A stretch of 64,000 nt of DNA. Source: Leishmania donovani (Eukaryota > Euglenozoa > Kinetoplastea > Trypanosomatida > Trypanosomatidae). Positions 50,110-61,037 of the stretch are shown here, piece by piece (the first letter of the stretch is position 1; each line of letters opens with the position of its first letter). The notes below the pieces were generated by a model. The model ran no database searches, was not told where the DNA came from, and was given only the letters and a program-made list of their open reading frames with translations. The translations under genes were made by a program, and so were the position numbers. Location: contig NC_018263.1 of the NCBI RefSeq assembly GCF_000227135.1, forward strand, positions 1,511,722 through 1,575,721. Reading direction: 5' to 3'.

Positions 50110-51250
50110 CCTACCTCGCTGCTGAAAACCTTAGCAGTAGCTATTACGGTGCTCACACGGATTGTAGATCAGGGGTGCTAGGGTTGCCGCCCCAAGAAAA
50201 CTCGACCCGTGCCTCGGAGGGAGTGCATCGGAATCAATGGCGTACACCGAAAGACGCATGCGGGCAGCGCGTGTCTTTCGATGCGTATGCGTGTCTTACC
50301 CGGCTTCCTTCTGGTTGGCTATTCGCTTTTCCCAGTGTTGGAGGTCGTCTCTCACTACCTTGATAGTGTCCCTGAGATGCCTACCTCTCATTGTGTGCCT
50401 GCGTAAGAGCAAAGTAAGTCACGACAGTGGCGAGACCTAGTGTAGGTGCTCTGTGTGCAGGTGTTCATGCGTTGCTTGTCATGAGTCACGGCTCTTGTCT
50501 CCGTCGCGAGAAACGCAGACGCCGCAGCACTGGCGTCAGCGGTCGCCGCGCACAGAGTGGCATGCTAGTCATGCTTTCAGCTGTTTTGTGTGAGGCCGTG
50601 TGCTGCGCCTGCACGCTGCGGCTCGCCACCGCTATCCTTTGCGTTCCTGCTCCTTGCGGACGCGTCAAAGGACGCGCCACCGACGATGCGGCACATGCAC
50701 GCGCACACAAGGATAGCTGAATTCCTTCCTGTACATGCCAGAGACGCACTTTTTTCACCTGCGCAGTCCTTCTTCTCCCCATTCTCTTTCCCTTTCTGCC
50801 ACTCTCCGAGGCCATCCCCTTCCTCGTCAACGCGCAGGGAAAGTCCCTCAGCCACGCCACGCTTCCACGCGCAAACGCGTGCATCTCGTTTTCCACTCGC
50901 ACAAGGACGTTTACGCGAGCGTGCTGCAACGCTCAACGAGACGTGTGACGATTACGTTCGCTCTTATTCAACGCCGCAAGAAACAGTCGGTGCGGGCATA
51001 ACAGCGTCTCCATCTCTGTCTGCGTGTGTGCGTGTTGGGTGGTGGGGGGGGGGGCGCATCGTCCCGTCGTTATTTACCTGTCCTCCCCATAGAGCACCAG
51101 CAGGCCGTTTTTTTTTGTCTTCTTTGGGCTTTGCCCGCGACGCTCGCCGGTACACACCAAGTGAGCGACCTAAGAAGAGGAAAGCAGCGAACGTGTTTGC
51201 TTGGCTATTTTTTTTTGTTCTTTAACCGCCATCTCGCTGCATAGACACCC
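50110..51250. other. Intergenic spacer
   Basis: No gene supported. Ends in T-rich sequence (51110-51120, 51208-51222) leading to the acceptor of the NASP-like gene. A G-run occurs near 51044-51053. Confidence 0.6.
51208..51244 (+). promoter_or_regulatory. Candidate trans-splice acceptor for the NASP-like gene
   Basis: A T-run (about 51208-51216) and following pyrimidine-rich bases precede a CATAG with AG at 51243-51244, seven bases before ATG 51251. A slightly earlier AG cannot be excluded. Confidence 0.45.
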
Positions 51251-52543
51251 ATGAGCACATCCCTCGACCCGTCATTGGCGCACATGTCCGAGGCGGCCCA
51301 GCAGCAAGACGAGGCCCAGCGCCTCATGCCGGAAGAGGAGGAGAGCCACGTACCGAAGGCAGAAGAAGGTGCATCGGAGCAGAGCAGCCAAGAAGAGGCG
51401 AGCAGCACCAGCAGCGACGAGGACGAAGAGGCCGAAGAAGCCGAAGACGGCGTGGAGGACGACGAAGACGCAACCTTCCAATTTGCCACGGATGAGGAAG
51501 CGGAGGCACAGCGCCAGGCCGGCCTCGCCGCGTACAACGAAGGCCGCTACGAGGACGCGCTCGATGTGCAGTACCGCGTGGTGCGTCACTTCTCCAACAA
51601 GTATGGCTCCACTTCCGCCAAGTGCGGCAAGTACTTTCTCGACTACGGCCTCTCGCAGCTGCGTCTGCTACAGGGACAGACCACCGTGGACGACGTCCTG
51701 CAGCCCCGTGACGAGGACGCGCTCATGACGTGCTACGTGAACCTGGAGGTGGCTCGTGTGTGCTTCCAGAAGTTGGAGGACGAGGTCGGTGACGAGGATG
51801 TCGAGGTGGAGTTGGCGCTTGCCGAGGTGCACAATGCGCTGGCGCAGCTTTCCTTAGAGAAGGAGGATTACGATGCGGCGCTGCGCGAGTACGAGGCGGA
51901 GCTGTTGCAGTACCGCTGCCTGCAAGACGCCGCTCCAGAGGAGGAGAAGCTCACCGTCGTCCCTGCCGGGCGGGTGATCGGCGTTCTCTACGGTATCGCC
52001 GACTGCTTCTTGAAGGAGAGCGACTTTGAAGGGGCCGAGGAGCGGCTGCGGGCCACGCTGGATGAGATCAAGCTGTACCCAGCCGGCACCATTGCCGCTA
52101 GCCTTGTTGCCGAGCTGGAAGACTTGCTGGCCGACGCGGTTGAGATGAAGGGCGGCAAGTTCCAGGAAATTCAGAACGCCATCAAGCAGCAGTTTGCTGC
52201 CGAGGCAGAGCAGATTCCTACCCCGCAAGAGTTCTTCTCAGTTGACAAGGACGGCAAGCACCCCTTCCTCTCCGCCGTCCCTGGTGGCGCCGGGGACGAG
52301 GTGGCAGAGAACTCGTACCTGTCCATGCCCATGTCCGCGAACGGGCAGGCTCTTGCCACGAATGAGCACAGCAATAGTCTCTCCGTCTCTCTTTTCCCGC
52401 CGCAGGGCAGCCGCAGCGGCACCCCGACCGGCCCGTTGCAGCACGCCACGGTGCGCAAGAAGCAGAAGCGCACCGGCGACGATTCCCTCTCGAACGCGCA
52501 GCCGGAGAGCAAGAGGCTGCGTGCAGAATCGGCGTCTGCATAG
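51251..52543 (+). CDS. NASP/Hif1/Sim3-type histone chaperone with TPR repeats
   Basis: NASP-family proteins bind histone H3-H4 and keep a soluble pool for chromatin assembly. The 430-residue protein opens with a very acidic Glu/Ser stretch (residues ~15-75). TPR-like repeats of the SHNi type follow: residues ~78-112 (EEAEAQRQAGLAAYNEGRYEDALDV), ~180-218 (HNALAQLSLEKEDYDAALREYE) and ~235-275 (GVLYGIADCFLKESDFEGAEERLRATL). A C-terminal tail ends in lysine/arginine-rich nuclear-localisation-like sequence (VRKKQKRTGDD and SKRLRAES). The combination of acidic tract, interrupted TPRs and basic tail is characteristic. Generic TPR co-chaperones are the alternative, but the SHNi spacing and acidic insertion argue for NASP. 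Confidence 0.82.
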   Translation: MSTSLDPSLAHMSEAAQQQDEAQRLMPEEEESHVPKAEEGASEQSSQEEASSTSSDEDEEAEEAEDGVEDDEDATFQFATDEEAEAQRQAGLAAYNEGRYEDALDVQYRVVRHFSNKYGSTSAKCGKYFLDYGLSQLRLLQGQTTVDDVLQPRDEDALMTCYVNLEVARVCFQKLEDEVGDEDVEVELALAEVHNALAQLSLEKEDYDAALREYEAELLQYRCLQDAAPEEEKLTVVPAGRVIGVLYGIADCFLKESDFEGAEERLRATLDEIKLYPAGTIAASLVAELEDLLADAVEMKGGKFQEIQNAIKQQFAAEAEQIPTPQEFFSVDKDGKHPFLSAVPGGAGDEVAENSYLSMPMSANGQALATNEHSNSLSVSLFPPQGSRSGTPTGPLQHATVRKKQKRTGDDSLSNAQPESKRLRAESASA

Positions 52544-53778
52544 ATCTGCATCGAGGGTGGCAGTGAGAGAGTAAAGCGCTAGTGAAGGGTGCGTGGGTGG
52601 CGAGGAGAGGCGAGGGAGAGGGGTGGTGATTGGTGGTGGTGGTAACGCATCAACCTGATGTGTTGATCAGGGGTAGGATACTTTTGCTGTGTGTTTTGTT
52701 TCAGCATCTTGCCCTTTTCTTTGCGGGAAGCTTCTCCTTCCACATTTGATCACTATAGAGCAACGTGAAAGGCCGAGCTCCCCATCCCAGCTCTCGCCGT
52801 CCCTGCGACTCTTTCTTAGTGGATTCCATAGACGCGGTTGGTGTAGGCACCGTGCGTGTGTCTCTCTGCCTATCTGGCTTCGCCTTTCTTGTCGCTCGTG
52901 CGCATTTTTCCGTCCCGTGGTGTGTCCGCGCGATTGAAGGGTGGTGGAGGACAGTGCGCATATATGTGAACGTGTTTGGTGGTTGCACGGTGGCAGATGT
53001 TGGCCGTCGGCTCATGAAGGGATAAGAGGAGGGCGAAAATATGCCAGCCGTGGCGGCACCGTGCACGCAGCATAAAACGGCATGCTGCGTCTACGGTGTT
53101 CTTGCCGGACTCTGTGCTTCCGCTTTTCAGTGTGTTTCGGTTTGTGGAGCCCTCCGTGCCACTCCTGCCTATTTTCTGTTCTCTCGACTCTGTCAGTCTG
53201 TATGTCTGTTCGGCGCCATCTATGAGCTGTAGTTTCTCCCTCATTTTATGCCAACTGGCAAGAGTTGGCCGCCACCCTTCACAAAGAGGCGGCTTCTTTG
53301 GCGCTGCGCAGTCGAGTGTGCGGACGAGTACGATGTGCCACGGCACTAGCCGCTGTCTGCCGCCGCCCGAGCACGGCTCCTCCTGCATCTCCTCGAAACG
53401 CATCCTCGGTGCTCTCAGAGAAAAGGAAACAGCCCTCTGGAGACGGGTGTGTCATGCGGCGTTCATCGTGTGCGGGACGCTGGGTTGCTCCCGGCCACAT
53501 CTGCCATCCTCCCTAGGTAGCGCCTTTCCCTCCCCGCATCTCTGGTTCTCCACGCTTTTTCTCCGTTGCTCCTACGGGGTTGCACGCGCAACTCAACAAC
53601 AACACGCACGCACGCACGCACGCACTTATGTATTTACCGCCGCCCACTCCTCCCTGCAGCCGCCACCGAGGTGCGCATGGACACCTGCCTGCAGATTTGT
53701 TGATGAGCACGTGTTTCAGTTTCCTGCTTTGCGCAGGCGCTTCTCACCTCCTCCCTTTCCTGTGCACTGTTCTTTCTC
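52544..53778. other. Intergenic spacer
   Basis: GT/GA-rich start (52600-52650), then C/T-rich sequence, with a CACG repeat near 53604-53625. An AG at 53735-53736 after T/C-rich bases (53715-53730) is the probable acceptor for the TatD gene. No gene supported. Confidence 0.6.
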
Positions 53779-55083
53779 ATGAGCAGCGATGCCGCTGCGA
53801 CCTTGGAGGCCGAGGGAGACATGCTGCGAACCACCGGGTGTCGGCTCGTGTGCGGCTTCCTGTACGACAGTCACTGCCATCTACGCAGGGTGCCGCCGGG
53901 CGTTCCAGCGGTGTCCGTGTCACGCCCCGTTGCCAGCGTCAATTGTGCCGGCAGACAATGCGACGACGCGCGGTGCGGCGTGGCAGGTTTGGTGCTTTGC
54001 GGCACTCACCCCTCCATCGACTGGGACGCTGTTGCGCAGGCGTCCACGATGCGTGCGGCGACCTTGATAGGGTTTGGCGTACACCCCTGGTTTGTGCCAA
54101 ACAAGGTTGGCGACGAGAATCCGGCATCTTCGCTTTTCCGAGAAAACTCGTCAGGTGAGACCTGCTGCTGCCGCAGCCGCAGCAGCGCTGAAGCAAACGC
54201 AAATCGTGCTGCGTGTGGCGCAGCCGCCCAATCGCTCTCCGACATTCTCCGTCTCCTGGAGGAGCGTCTGCAGCAGCACCCCTCAGCGATTGTTGCAGAG
54301 ATCGGCCTGGACAAGCTGCGTGGCCCACCCGAGTCTGTGCAAGTGGAGGCCTTTGCCGCCCAGCTGCGTCTCGCGGCGGCCTACCGACGCCCGGTGTCCG
54401 TTCACTGCGTTCGCCATCACGGGCTATTGCTGCGGGTGCTGCAAGACTTGCCGGCAGAGCACACCCCACCCGCCATCATCCTTCACGCTTTCACCGGGTC
54501 ACTGGAGGTGGCGAAGTCGCTGCTGTCGCTCAAAAGCAAAAAGCGAAGGCCAGCAGCAGACGGCTCAGCCACGCCTGCACAAGATGCGGCGGCGACGGCG
54601 GGCAGCGGCACAGCAGCGCAACGGACGACAAAGCGTGGCGGCACCACCTCCGACACGGTGCGAATCAAAGACCTCATCTTCTTCGGGGTCGGCGTGTCAA
54701 CCAGCTTCGCTGTGAAGAACTTTTCGACTCAGACGCTGCCGTTTCTGCTCGATGCGCGGCGTGTGCTGCTCGAGACAGACGAGCATTACAGTGGCATTGA
54801 GGCGCTGGCCGCCGCTTCTGCGGGTGGGTTCCCTGCAGAGGCGGAGGCACAGTCGAGCGTTCGCGGCGGGGCTCGCGCTTGCGTGTGTGTGGACCCTCAG
54901 GAGCATGTGACAAAGCTGTCGGGCGTGATGGAGCGGATTCACGCAAGCATGCTGCAGAACCGCGAGTTTGTCCAAAAGGCAGAGGCCTCGAGCATGTCCG
55001 TGGAGTCGGCCCTTCAAGACACGTTGATGCACGCCTATGCGGCGGCATTCCGCTCGGTCTCGGAGAAGACGGGCCCGTCGTGA
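53779..55083 (+). CDS. TatD-like metal-dependent nuclease
   Basis: TatD proteins are TIM-barrel metallohydrolases with DNase/exonuclease activity. In trypanosomatids they have been linked to kinetoplast or apoptotic DNA degradation and repair. The 434-residue protein has metal ligands H32 and H34 in YDSHCHL, GVHPW (around 95-99), AEIGLDK near 175 carrying the bridging acidic residue, VHCVRHHG (near 212), LHAFTGS (near 236) and LETDEHY (near 334), so the active site is complete. The barrel is interrupted by low-complexity insertions (residues ~45-60, ~110-150 and ~250-300, the last rich in Ala/Thr/Gly), which lengthen it compared with the ~260-residue bacterial TatD. ATG 53779 is first in frame. 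A second ATG at residue 15 would also keep the domain. Confidence 0.9.
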   Translation: MSSDAAATLEAEGDMLRTTGCRLVCGFLYDSHCHLRRVPPGVPAVSVSRPVASVNCAGRQCDDARCGVAGLVLCGTHPSIDWDAVAQASTMRAATLIGFGVHPWFVPNKVGDENPASSLFRENSSGETCCCRSRSSAEANANRAACGAAAQSLSDILRLLEERLQQHPSAIVAEIGLDKLRGPPESVQVEAFAAQLRLAAAYRRPVSVHCVRHHGLLLRVLQDLPAEHTPPAIILHAFTGSLEVAKSLLSLKSKKRRPAADGSATPAQDAAATAGSGTAAQRTTKRGGTTSDTVRIKDLIFFGVGVSTSFAVKNFSTQTLPFLLDARRVLLETDEHYSGIEALAAASAGGFPAEAEAQSSVRGGARACVCVDPQEHVTKLSGVMERIHASMLQNREFVQKAEASSMSVESALQDTLMHAYAAAFRSVSEKTGPS

Positions 55084-55825
55084 AAACCGCCTGGAAGCGA
55101 ACACTCGAAAGAACGACGGCGTAAAACTCTACGAAGATCACTGCCTCTCCACAAACTCTCGCTTCCCAACGAAAAGGAGCACGAGCCGCTCACCTGTGCC
55201 AGCGCGGCCGGCACGCGTGGGCTCTGACTTGAAACTGGGGTGCTGAACGGTACTGAATCTCTGATGGCATTCGATGGCCGGCGATGCGGCGCGCTGCGCC
55301 ATTCTACATACAGGACGGAGGCTCTAGCCTTGTCTGGTCTTCTTCCCCATCAAGCTTCCTTCAGCGGTTGGGCTCCCGACCCTTCTCCTCTCACATCCTC
55401 TTCTCTTCTGCCCTGGCACCTCCTCCGCACCTTTCGTCTTCACGCGGTTAGTCATAGATGGAGTTGCCGCAGTCTGCCCACTGTATTTTTTCATCGCTGC
55501 GATCATCAAGCTTGTGCAACGGGTCGGAAGGGGCTTGGCAGGACCGCAGAGGGTGGGGAAGCGTATCTCTTCTCACTCACGCTCCGTAGCAATCGAACCC
55601 ATCATCGCGTTCGTAGATCGTGCGCTGCGGAGGGACTCTTTTCGCAAGTGTGTCTCCCTCGCTCTCCTTAACGGGTCGCTACACAATTATCTGACCCCGC
55701 ACGTGCACACACACACCCGTTCCGCCCTGCACAAGCGCATCATCACAGGAGCACGCACGCACACCTTCTTTTCCAGCGGCCTTCCTTTTTCGTTTCTTTG
55801 TCTGCTTGCATCCCTCGAGTAAGCG
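55084..55825. other. Intergenic spacer
   Basis: No gene supported. A strong pyrimidine tract (55765-55817) followed by AG at 55818-55819 precedes the RCC1-like gene by 6 bases. Confidence 0.6.
55783..55819 (+). promoter_or_regulatory. Candidate trans-splice acceptor for the RCC1-like gene
   Basis: CT-rich sequence with few purines (about 55783-55817) ends in CGAG (AG 55818-55819), just upstream of ATG 55826. Confidence 0.4.
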
Positions 55826-57898
55826 ATGTTTTTTTGGGGCAGCTACAACTTTCAAGAGTCGCAGTTGTCGGAGAACCCCGACCGGCCGCCTCTGCGCTAC
55901 CCCGGGTATCTACCGCCCTCCCCCGCCATGCTGCGCCACAGGCCATCTGCGAACCAAAACGCGACGGCCAGCTCGTCTTCTCTCCAGTCCGATGCCGCTT
56001 CGGTGCAAGAATCGCTTCGGAGAATCACAGCACTGCGCATGCAAGTCCACCATATCGCGTGCGGCGCGAAACACCTTGTCGCGGCCGTCAGCCTTGTGCC
56101 AGCCGCAGAAGCGGCACCCGCCGGCAGCAGTGAGCCTGTGATTGCACTTTATGGTATGGGAAACAACGAGTACGGTCAGCTCGGTCATCATGTGGCGAAC
56201 TACGCAACCACGCTGACGCATCTGCGCCTGGAGGACTTGATGGAGGGCACCGTCGTCAGCGTTGCCTGCGGGGCTCGGCACACAATTGTCTGCACCTCGA
56301 CCGGCTGCGTGTACGTTACCGGCGACAACTCGTTCCACCAGCTGGGACTGCCTCGGCAAATGGTGAAGCCGCTGCCGCGGGGCGGCACGTATGCGCCAAG
56401 CTTCACCCAGCTCAAAAGTCTTGCGCATGTGAAGGCAGTGTACGCCAGCGGCAACGCATCCTTCGCGCTCGACCGGCGCGGCCAGGTGTACTCGTGGGGT
56501 GAGTCCAAGTACGGGCACCTCGGGCACAACGACAACGGAGAGCGGCTCGACACGCAAACTCTCAAGACCGTCTCGACAAACGTTGCCACGCCGCAGCTGG
56601 TGCGCTGGTTCGAACGCCACCGCGTCACGATTGTCGAGGTGGCTGTAGGGAGGTCGCACATGGTCTGTCGCAGTGAGGAGGATGTCTACACGTGCGGTGA
56701 GCCCTTTTTTGGGAAGCTTGGGCAAGGCGACATCGACCCACGTCTCGAGCCGACGCGCGTGAAGTTCCCACCGCGTAAGCAAGTGGAGCGGTTGCTGGGC
56801 ATCGCGGCCGGTGATGACCACACCCTTGTTCTCAAGGAAAACCCGCTCATCGGGACCGTCGTGTACTTCTTCGGCAAGCTCAACAACGGAGATGGGCAGC
56901 TGCAGCCTACTATTGTGCAGTTGCCAACAACTGCAGTGCGGTCGGTGATGGCCGGCCGCGGCACCTTCTGCGCCGCTATCACACAGGAGGGGCAGCTCTA
57001 CGTCTGGGGGAAGCACGCCTACACGAAGGTGTGCAACGGCACAAATGCGGCGGCGTCACGCACGCAGCCCAGCAAAGTGCAGCTGCTTGAGCCGTACTCG
57101 ATTGGCGGGGCGGTGTCAGGGGGCACCTTCATGGTGGCGTACGCCGCTGCAGGGACTGTCGTGCGGCCCGTGTCCGACCCTGCCGCAGCGGGTGACGGGA
57201 AGGTCGAGGTGAAGGAGGAGAGCGGCACAGCGAGTGAGGAGGCCGTTGCGGCAACAACGGCGGCGCACAGTTGGGACGTCGTTGTTCCGCACGACGCTCG
57301 TGTCGGCCGCGATGGCCTCGGCGATCCCGAGGAAGAGTACGAGGAGGGTCTCCACGCTCTTCTGCGCCAGTACCTGGGCCCCTCCTTGGGGAATGCCTAC
57401 GTGAGGCAGCTTCCGGCAGCACCCCCGCGCACCGCAGCCCCGGCGTATCAGTTTGAACACATCGCTGTGAAGGACTTAAGTTGTGGGCAGAAGGTACGGC
57501 TGTGGATGACGGACATCTACGCCCTTGGCACGATCGTCGACGAGCTTGCCGATCAGCCGCCAGGTGCGTCTTCTAGCCACGTGGGCAAAGCATCCACCTC
57601 CAGCGGCGCCGCCGCCACGGTCGTCCTCAGCGAGCCCTTTCAGTGTGATAAGATAAGCCAGACGGGGGCTGCGGCACCGTCAGGCGCGGCGGCCGAGGAG
57701 GATGCCGTTGACCACTCCCCCTCATCGCCCAAGGGGAAGCGAGTGAAGGTGGAGTGGCAGCGCGACGACTGGGACGACGAGGTGGTCACGCTCTACTCCG
57801 AGGACGAAACGCTCAACGAGGAGAACGCGAACCGCTGGCAGCCGTTCTGGTTTGAGCAGAATCCCGACGGCGAGTACGTGGTTCCCAAGAGTAAGTGA
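55826..57898 (+). CDS. RCC1-repeat (beta-propeller) protein, 690 aa
   Basis: RCC1-like propellers serve as guanine-nucleotide exchange factors or protein/chromatin scaffolds. At least five repeat signatures are visible: GMGNNEYGQLG (near 110), VTGDNSFHQLG (near 168), SWGESKYGHLG (near 222), TCGEPFFGKLG (near 289) and YVWGKHAYTKV (near 392), with intervening VACGARHTIV and VAVGRSHMV blades. Residues ~1-80 are disordered. After the propeller an acidic Ala/Glu-rich linker follows (from ~450), then a conserved-looking C-terminal segment (FEHIAVKDLSCGQKVRLW, then ANRWQPFWFEQNPDG) not seen in human RCC1. The propeller may be incomplete (five to six blades). Whether it is the Ran exchange factor cannot be decided. 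The WGS-type start (FFWGSYNFQES) suggests the first blade is split between the termini. Confidence 0.85.
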   Translation: MFFWGSYNFQESQLSENPDRPPLRYPGYLPPSPAMLRHRPSANQNATASSSSLQSDAASVQESLRRITALRMQVHHIACGAKHLVAAVSLVPAAEAAPAGSSEPVIALYGMGNNEYGQLGHHVANYATTLTHLRLEDLMEGTVVSVACGARHTIVCTSTGCVYVTGDNSFHQLGLPRQMVKPLPRGGTYAPSFTQLKSLAHVKAVYASGNASFALDRRGQVYSWGESKYGHLGHNDNGERLDTQTLKTVSTNVATPQLVRWFERHRVTIVEVAVGRSHMVCRSEEDVYTCGEPFFGKLGQGDIDPRLEPTRVKFPPRKQVERLLGIAAGDDHTLVLKENPLIGTVVYFFGKLNNGDGQLQPTIVQLPTTAVRSVMAGRGTFCAAITQEGQLYVWGKHAYTKVCNGTNAAASRTQPSKVQLLEPYSIGGAVSGGTFMVAYAAAGTVVRPVSDPAAAGDGKVEVKEESGTASEEAVAATTAAHSWDVVVPHDARVGRDGLGDPEEEYEEGLHALLRQYLGPSLGNAYVRQLPAAPPRTAAPAYQFEHIAVKDLSCGQKVRLWMTDIYALGTIVDELADQPPGASSSHVGKASTSSGAAATVVLSEPFQCDKISQTGAAAPSGAAAEEDAVDHSPSSPKGKRVKVEWQRDDWDDEVVTLYSEDETLNEENANRWQPFWFEQNPDGEYVVPKSK

Positions 57899-59993
57899 TG
57901 TGGTGATGGTGTCCATGTACGTGCGTACGTGTGTAAGGGTGAAAACAAAGAAGACCTACTCCTGTGGTGATGAGCGGGGAGTTGGATGAGGCACGCATCT
58001 CGGCCCTTCATTTGCTCTGCCACTCGTTATCTTGGTAGCGGGGAGGGGGTGTATGAAATGAAGCGGGCACATCGTTGTACCCTCATAGAGATGCAGACGT
58101 GCGTGCGCGCAGGCAGCGGTGGTGGTGCGCACATCAGGTGTCAGGCCATGGGGGTTGGCGGTGGGGTGGGATCGGCCTTTACTGTTTGCACCCGTACTTT
58201 GCCAGATGCACTCGATACGCGAGATCTCTGCGCTTTACCAAAATATATCCAAGGACATGCTCACGACACAGCGAAAAAGCGAATGCGGTGATAGAGGAAG
58301 GGTGGCGCGGACGGTATTCAGCTCCCTTTGGAGGCAGTTTCGCCTCCACCACTGCGGTAATCGATGAACGCGTGACGCAGCGCCGCCTGTTCGCACTTTG
58401 GTGCACTTGATCATCCAAGTGGTGACGTCGAGCGTCGTTAGGAAGGATGGATCACGCCCCTTCTTTCCTTTTCCTCCACCCCTATCCATCCGTCGCGCAC
58501 GACTTTTCTCTCGCCCTCTTCAGTGCGCTGTCCGGTCAAGGGCGCGTGTGCTGATGTGCCTGGCGTGCGCATTCCACTGCATTGTCCGATCTCCTCCTCT
58601 CCTCCTTTGAACTCATGTGCACCTATATAGGTGAACACGCACCCAAGCACGCGTACTCTTTTTCTGGAAAGGGGGTCTCTTTTCCTCGCGGCTCTCCACC
58701 TCTTTCGTTCCCCATCCTCTAGTGCCAGAAATCGATGCTCGATGCTCTGAAGATCGGTGTCATTCCCGCCGGAGGGGGTAAGGGGGTGGCGCCTTTTATA
58801 GGCTAACTGTGCTTGCGGATGTTGATGGTGCGTAGCCTGCTACTGTGATGTCTGCACCTTGTTGACAAGCATCTAGAGCGTACTGCCCTCTCTGCTGGAT
58901 GGCTTCTAGTGACGTGCGTGCTAGGCTTGGGCTCTCCTCCTTCCTTCCCCTGACTTTTCCTTTTCCAGGACTTTTGTCTCTCATCTCGTGAATATGAGTG
59001 CGTGTGCGCAGTGTTGCTCATCTGTCTTTTAGAGCCTCTTTGGCTGCCTCTCCGTCATTCGCTTTCCCTCGCCTCCCTCTCCCCTTCATCACGCCGCTCT
59101 TCTTCTGCCCTCTGTGCCTGTGCATTCCCCGCCCCCGGAGTGGTGTGTGCCAGGAGGGGGGAGAAAGGGGTCCAATTTGTGGTGCAGGGAGTGAGGGGGG
59201 GGGGCGAAGGGGGCGGCGTTGGCGGAGTCGCACATGGAACGTTGCCAATTCTCGAAGAGGTGTAGCATGGCAGAAAGAAAAGAGAGAAAGAGAAAGGGAG
59301 GAGGAGGGCTTGCTGCGCATTCGGATGTGTATGCACGCCGGCGATCGACGAGAAAGGTTGAGAAAAGCCCGCTGGACGCATGGCCCGATACAACGGCAGA
59401 ACGGTTCATCCTCGGCGACCAGGATGTAGCGATGGTGCAACAGAGGTAGGTGCGCGGTGGCTGTGTGTGCGTATACTTTCTGACTTGCTCGTGGCAGATT
59501 GTGCGCATTGCATTGAAAATGCGTGCCGGCAGCGGCTCCATTATGGGCGTTGGTACTCCTAATGTGAAGCCAGTAAAAGCAAACAAAGAAAGAAGCTCTA
59601 TTACGTGGCAGGCGTGCCTGTAGGTGTGGAGGTGGTGGCGGGGGGCCCATGTCTCCACTCTTTTTCTCCCTCTTCTCGTGCTACCTCTGTCTCATTGTGG
59701 GAATCGCACTCCTGCCATGGGCTGCTGGGTATGGAAACGACGGGCGCCGCTACGTGATGCGCCGAAAAAAAAAAAGAAGGGCTGCGTTGCGCGACTACAT
59801 CTTCTTCGCTCCTCTCTTGCGCTTCACCCGCCACGGATTCTCTTGATGATCGGCTCTCTCTCTACGTCTTTCCAACTGTGGCGCAACATTTTTCACGGGT
59901 GTACTCACTCCCGCACACACCCACGCTCACGCATGCGCACGCGCTTTCATGTGACCTTTTCGAGTTGCTCAGTGCACATTTGCGTTGCAGCGC
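57899..59993. other. 2.1 kb spacer
   Basis: No gene supported. GT-rich at the start, C/T-rich at 58460-58610 and 59030-59110, G-run near 59190, A-run near 59765. The last AG before the next gene is at 59989-59990. Confidence 0.6.
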
Positions 59994-61037
59994 ATGTCTT
60001 TTACCTTCCGCCGGTTTCTTTGCAGTGTTGGGATCGGCTTTGCCGCGTCGCCGCTCCTTCGGGGAGCGGCCGTGGCTCTATGCGAGACTGTGAAACCCGC
60101 GGCGCCGCCCGGCATGGGCAGTGCCGCTCACATATCCGCCAACGGCCTTGCGAACCACCTCTTCGACGAAGATCCGCTACCGACAAAGGAGGAGCTGCAG
60201 TACGTCAAGACGTGGGGTGTGCCATGGGTGGAAGATTGGGATCGTCCAGGGAATCGCGGAATCAGAGCGGACCGCAGTGCGTCCCATCAGCGTCAGGTCA
60301 TCATGATCCGCCACGGTCAGTACGGCAACGAAGGCGTCAATGACGACAAAATCCATCGACTCACTCCGCTGGGCGAGCGACAAGCCCGCGAGACCGGTGT
60401 TTACCTGCGCAGGCTCTTTGAGGAGAGCGATAAGCGGAAGAAGCTCAACGCCATCTACCGTCAGGCTCGGCGAGCCTACAAACAGGCAAAGAATGACGGC
60501 GCCTCTGAGGAGCAGTTGACTCAGCTGGAGAGGAAGATGGACGAGGCGCGTCTGGTGCTGTGCGGCGCTGGTGGCATCTTGGTCGATGCGATGCCGATGG
60601 CGGTGCATGTCTCGGACATGACCCGTGCAAAGCAGACCGCAGACTTAATTCTAGAAGCGTTCCCAGAAGACGTGCGGCTACGTAAGGACGTGGACCCGCA
60701 GTTGCGAGAGCGCATTCCATGCGCCGTGCAGCCAGTGCGCCCCTTCACCCCCTCCGCAGAGGACATGCACGTCGCCGAGGCCGTCTTTGAGCGGTACTTT
60801 CACCGGCCCGTCGAGTCTGGCACCTCTGTCGAGATCATCGTGGGCCACGCCAACATGATTCGCTATCTCACCATGCGGGCACTACAGCTGCCTCCCGAGG
60901 CGTGGCTGCGCACCTCGCTGCCCCACTGCAGCGTCACAACCATTACGATTCGCGGCACCGGTCATGTGAGCTTGGTCGGTATGGGCTCATACGGCCACCT
61001 TCCTCCGGACATGGTGACGGTCTCGAACGTCAAGTAG
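59994..61037 (+). CDS. PGAM5-like mitochondrial histidine-family phosphatase
   Basis: PGAM5 is a phosphoglycerate-mutase-fold protein that acts as a Ser/Thr protein phosphatase at mitochondria. The 347-residue protein begins with a basic/hydrophobic N terminus (MSFTFRRFLCSVGIGFAASPLLRGAAVAL) that can serve as targeting signal and membrane anchor. The WGVPWVEDWDRPGNR block resembles the WDxNWD multimerisation motif. Catalytic residues: R106-H107-G108 (MIRHGQYGNEG), the second histidine H285 (VGHANMIRY), and SDMTRAKQTADLI, which supplies the second arginine and phosphate-pocket residues. An acidic/basic helical insertion (KKLNAIYRQARRAYKQ, about 140-180) lies between the two halves. ATG 59994 was chosen because the in-frame TTG at 59985 overlaps the likely acceptor AG (59989-59990). 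Confidence 0.87.
   Translation: MSFTFRRFLCSVGIGFAASPLLRGAAVALCETVKPAAPPGMGSAAHISANGLANHLFDEDPLPTKEELQYVKTWGVPWVEDWDRPGNRGIRADRSASHQRQVIMIRHGQYGNEGVNDDKIHRLTPLGERQARETGVYLRRLFEESDKRKKLNAIYRQARRAYKQAKNDGASEEQLTQLERKMDEARLVLCGAGGILVDAMPMAVHVSDMTRAKQTADLILEAFPEDVRLRKDVDPQLRERIPCAVQPVRPFTPSAEDMHVAEAVFERYFHRPVESGTSVEIIVGHANMIRYLTMRALQLPPEAWLRTSLPHCSVTTITIRGTGHVSLVGMGSYGHLPPDMVTVSNVK

Noticed and set aside
55910..57016. 368-codon antisense frame opposite the RCC1-like gene
   Set aside because: Shadow of the + strand coding sequence; no recognisable domain.
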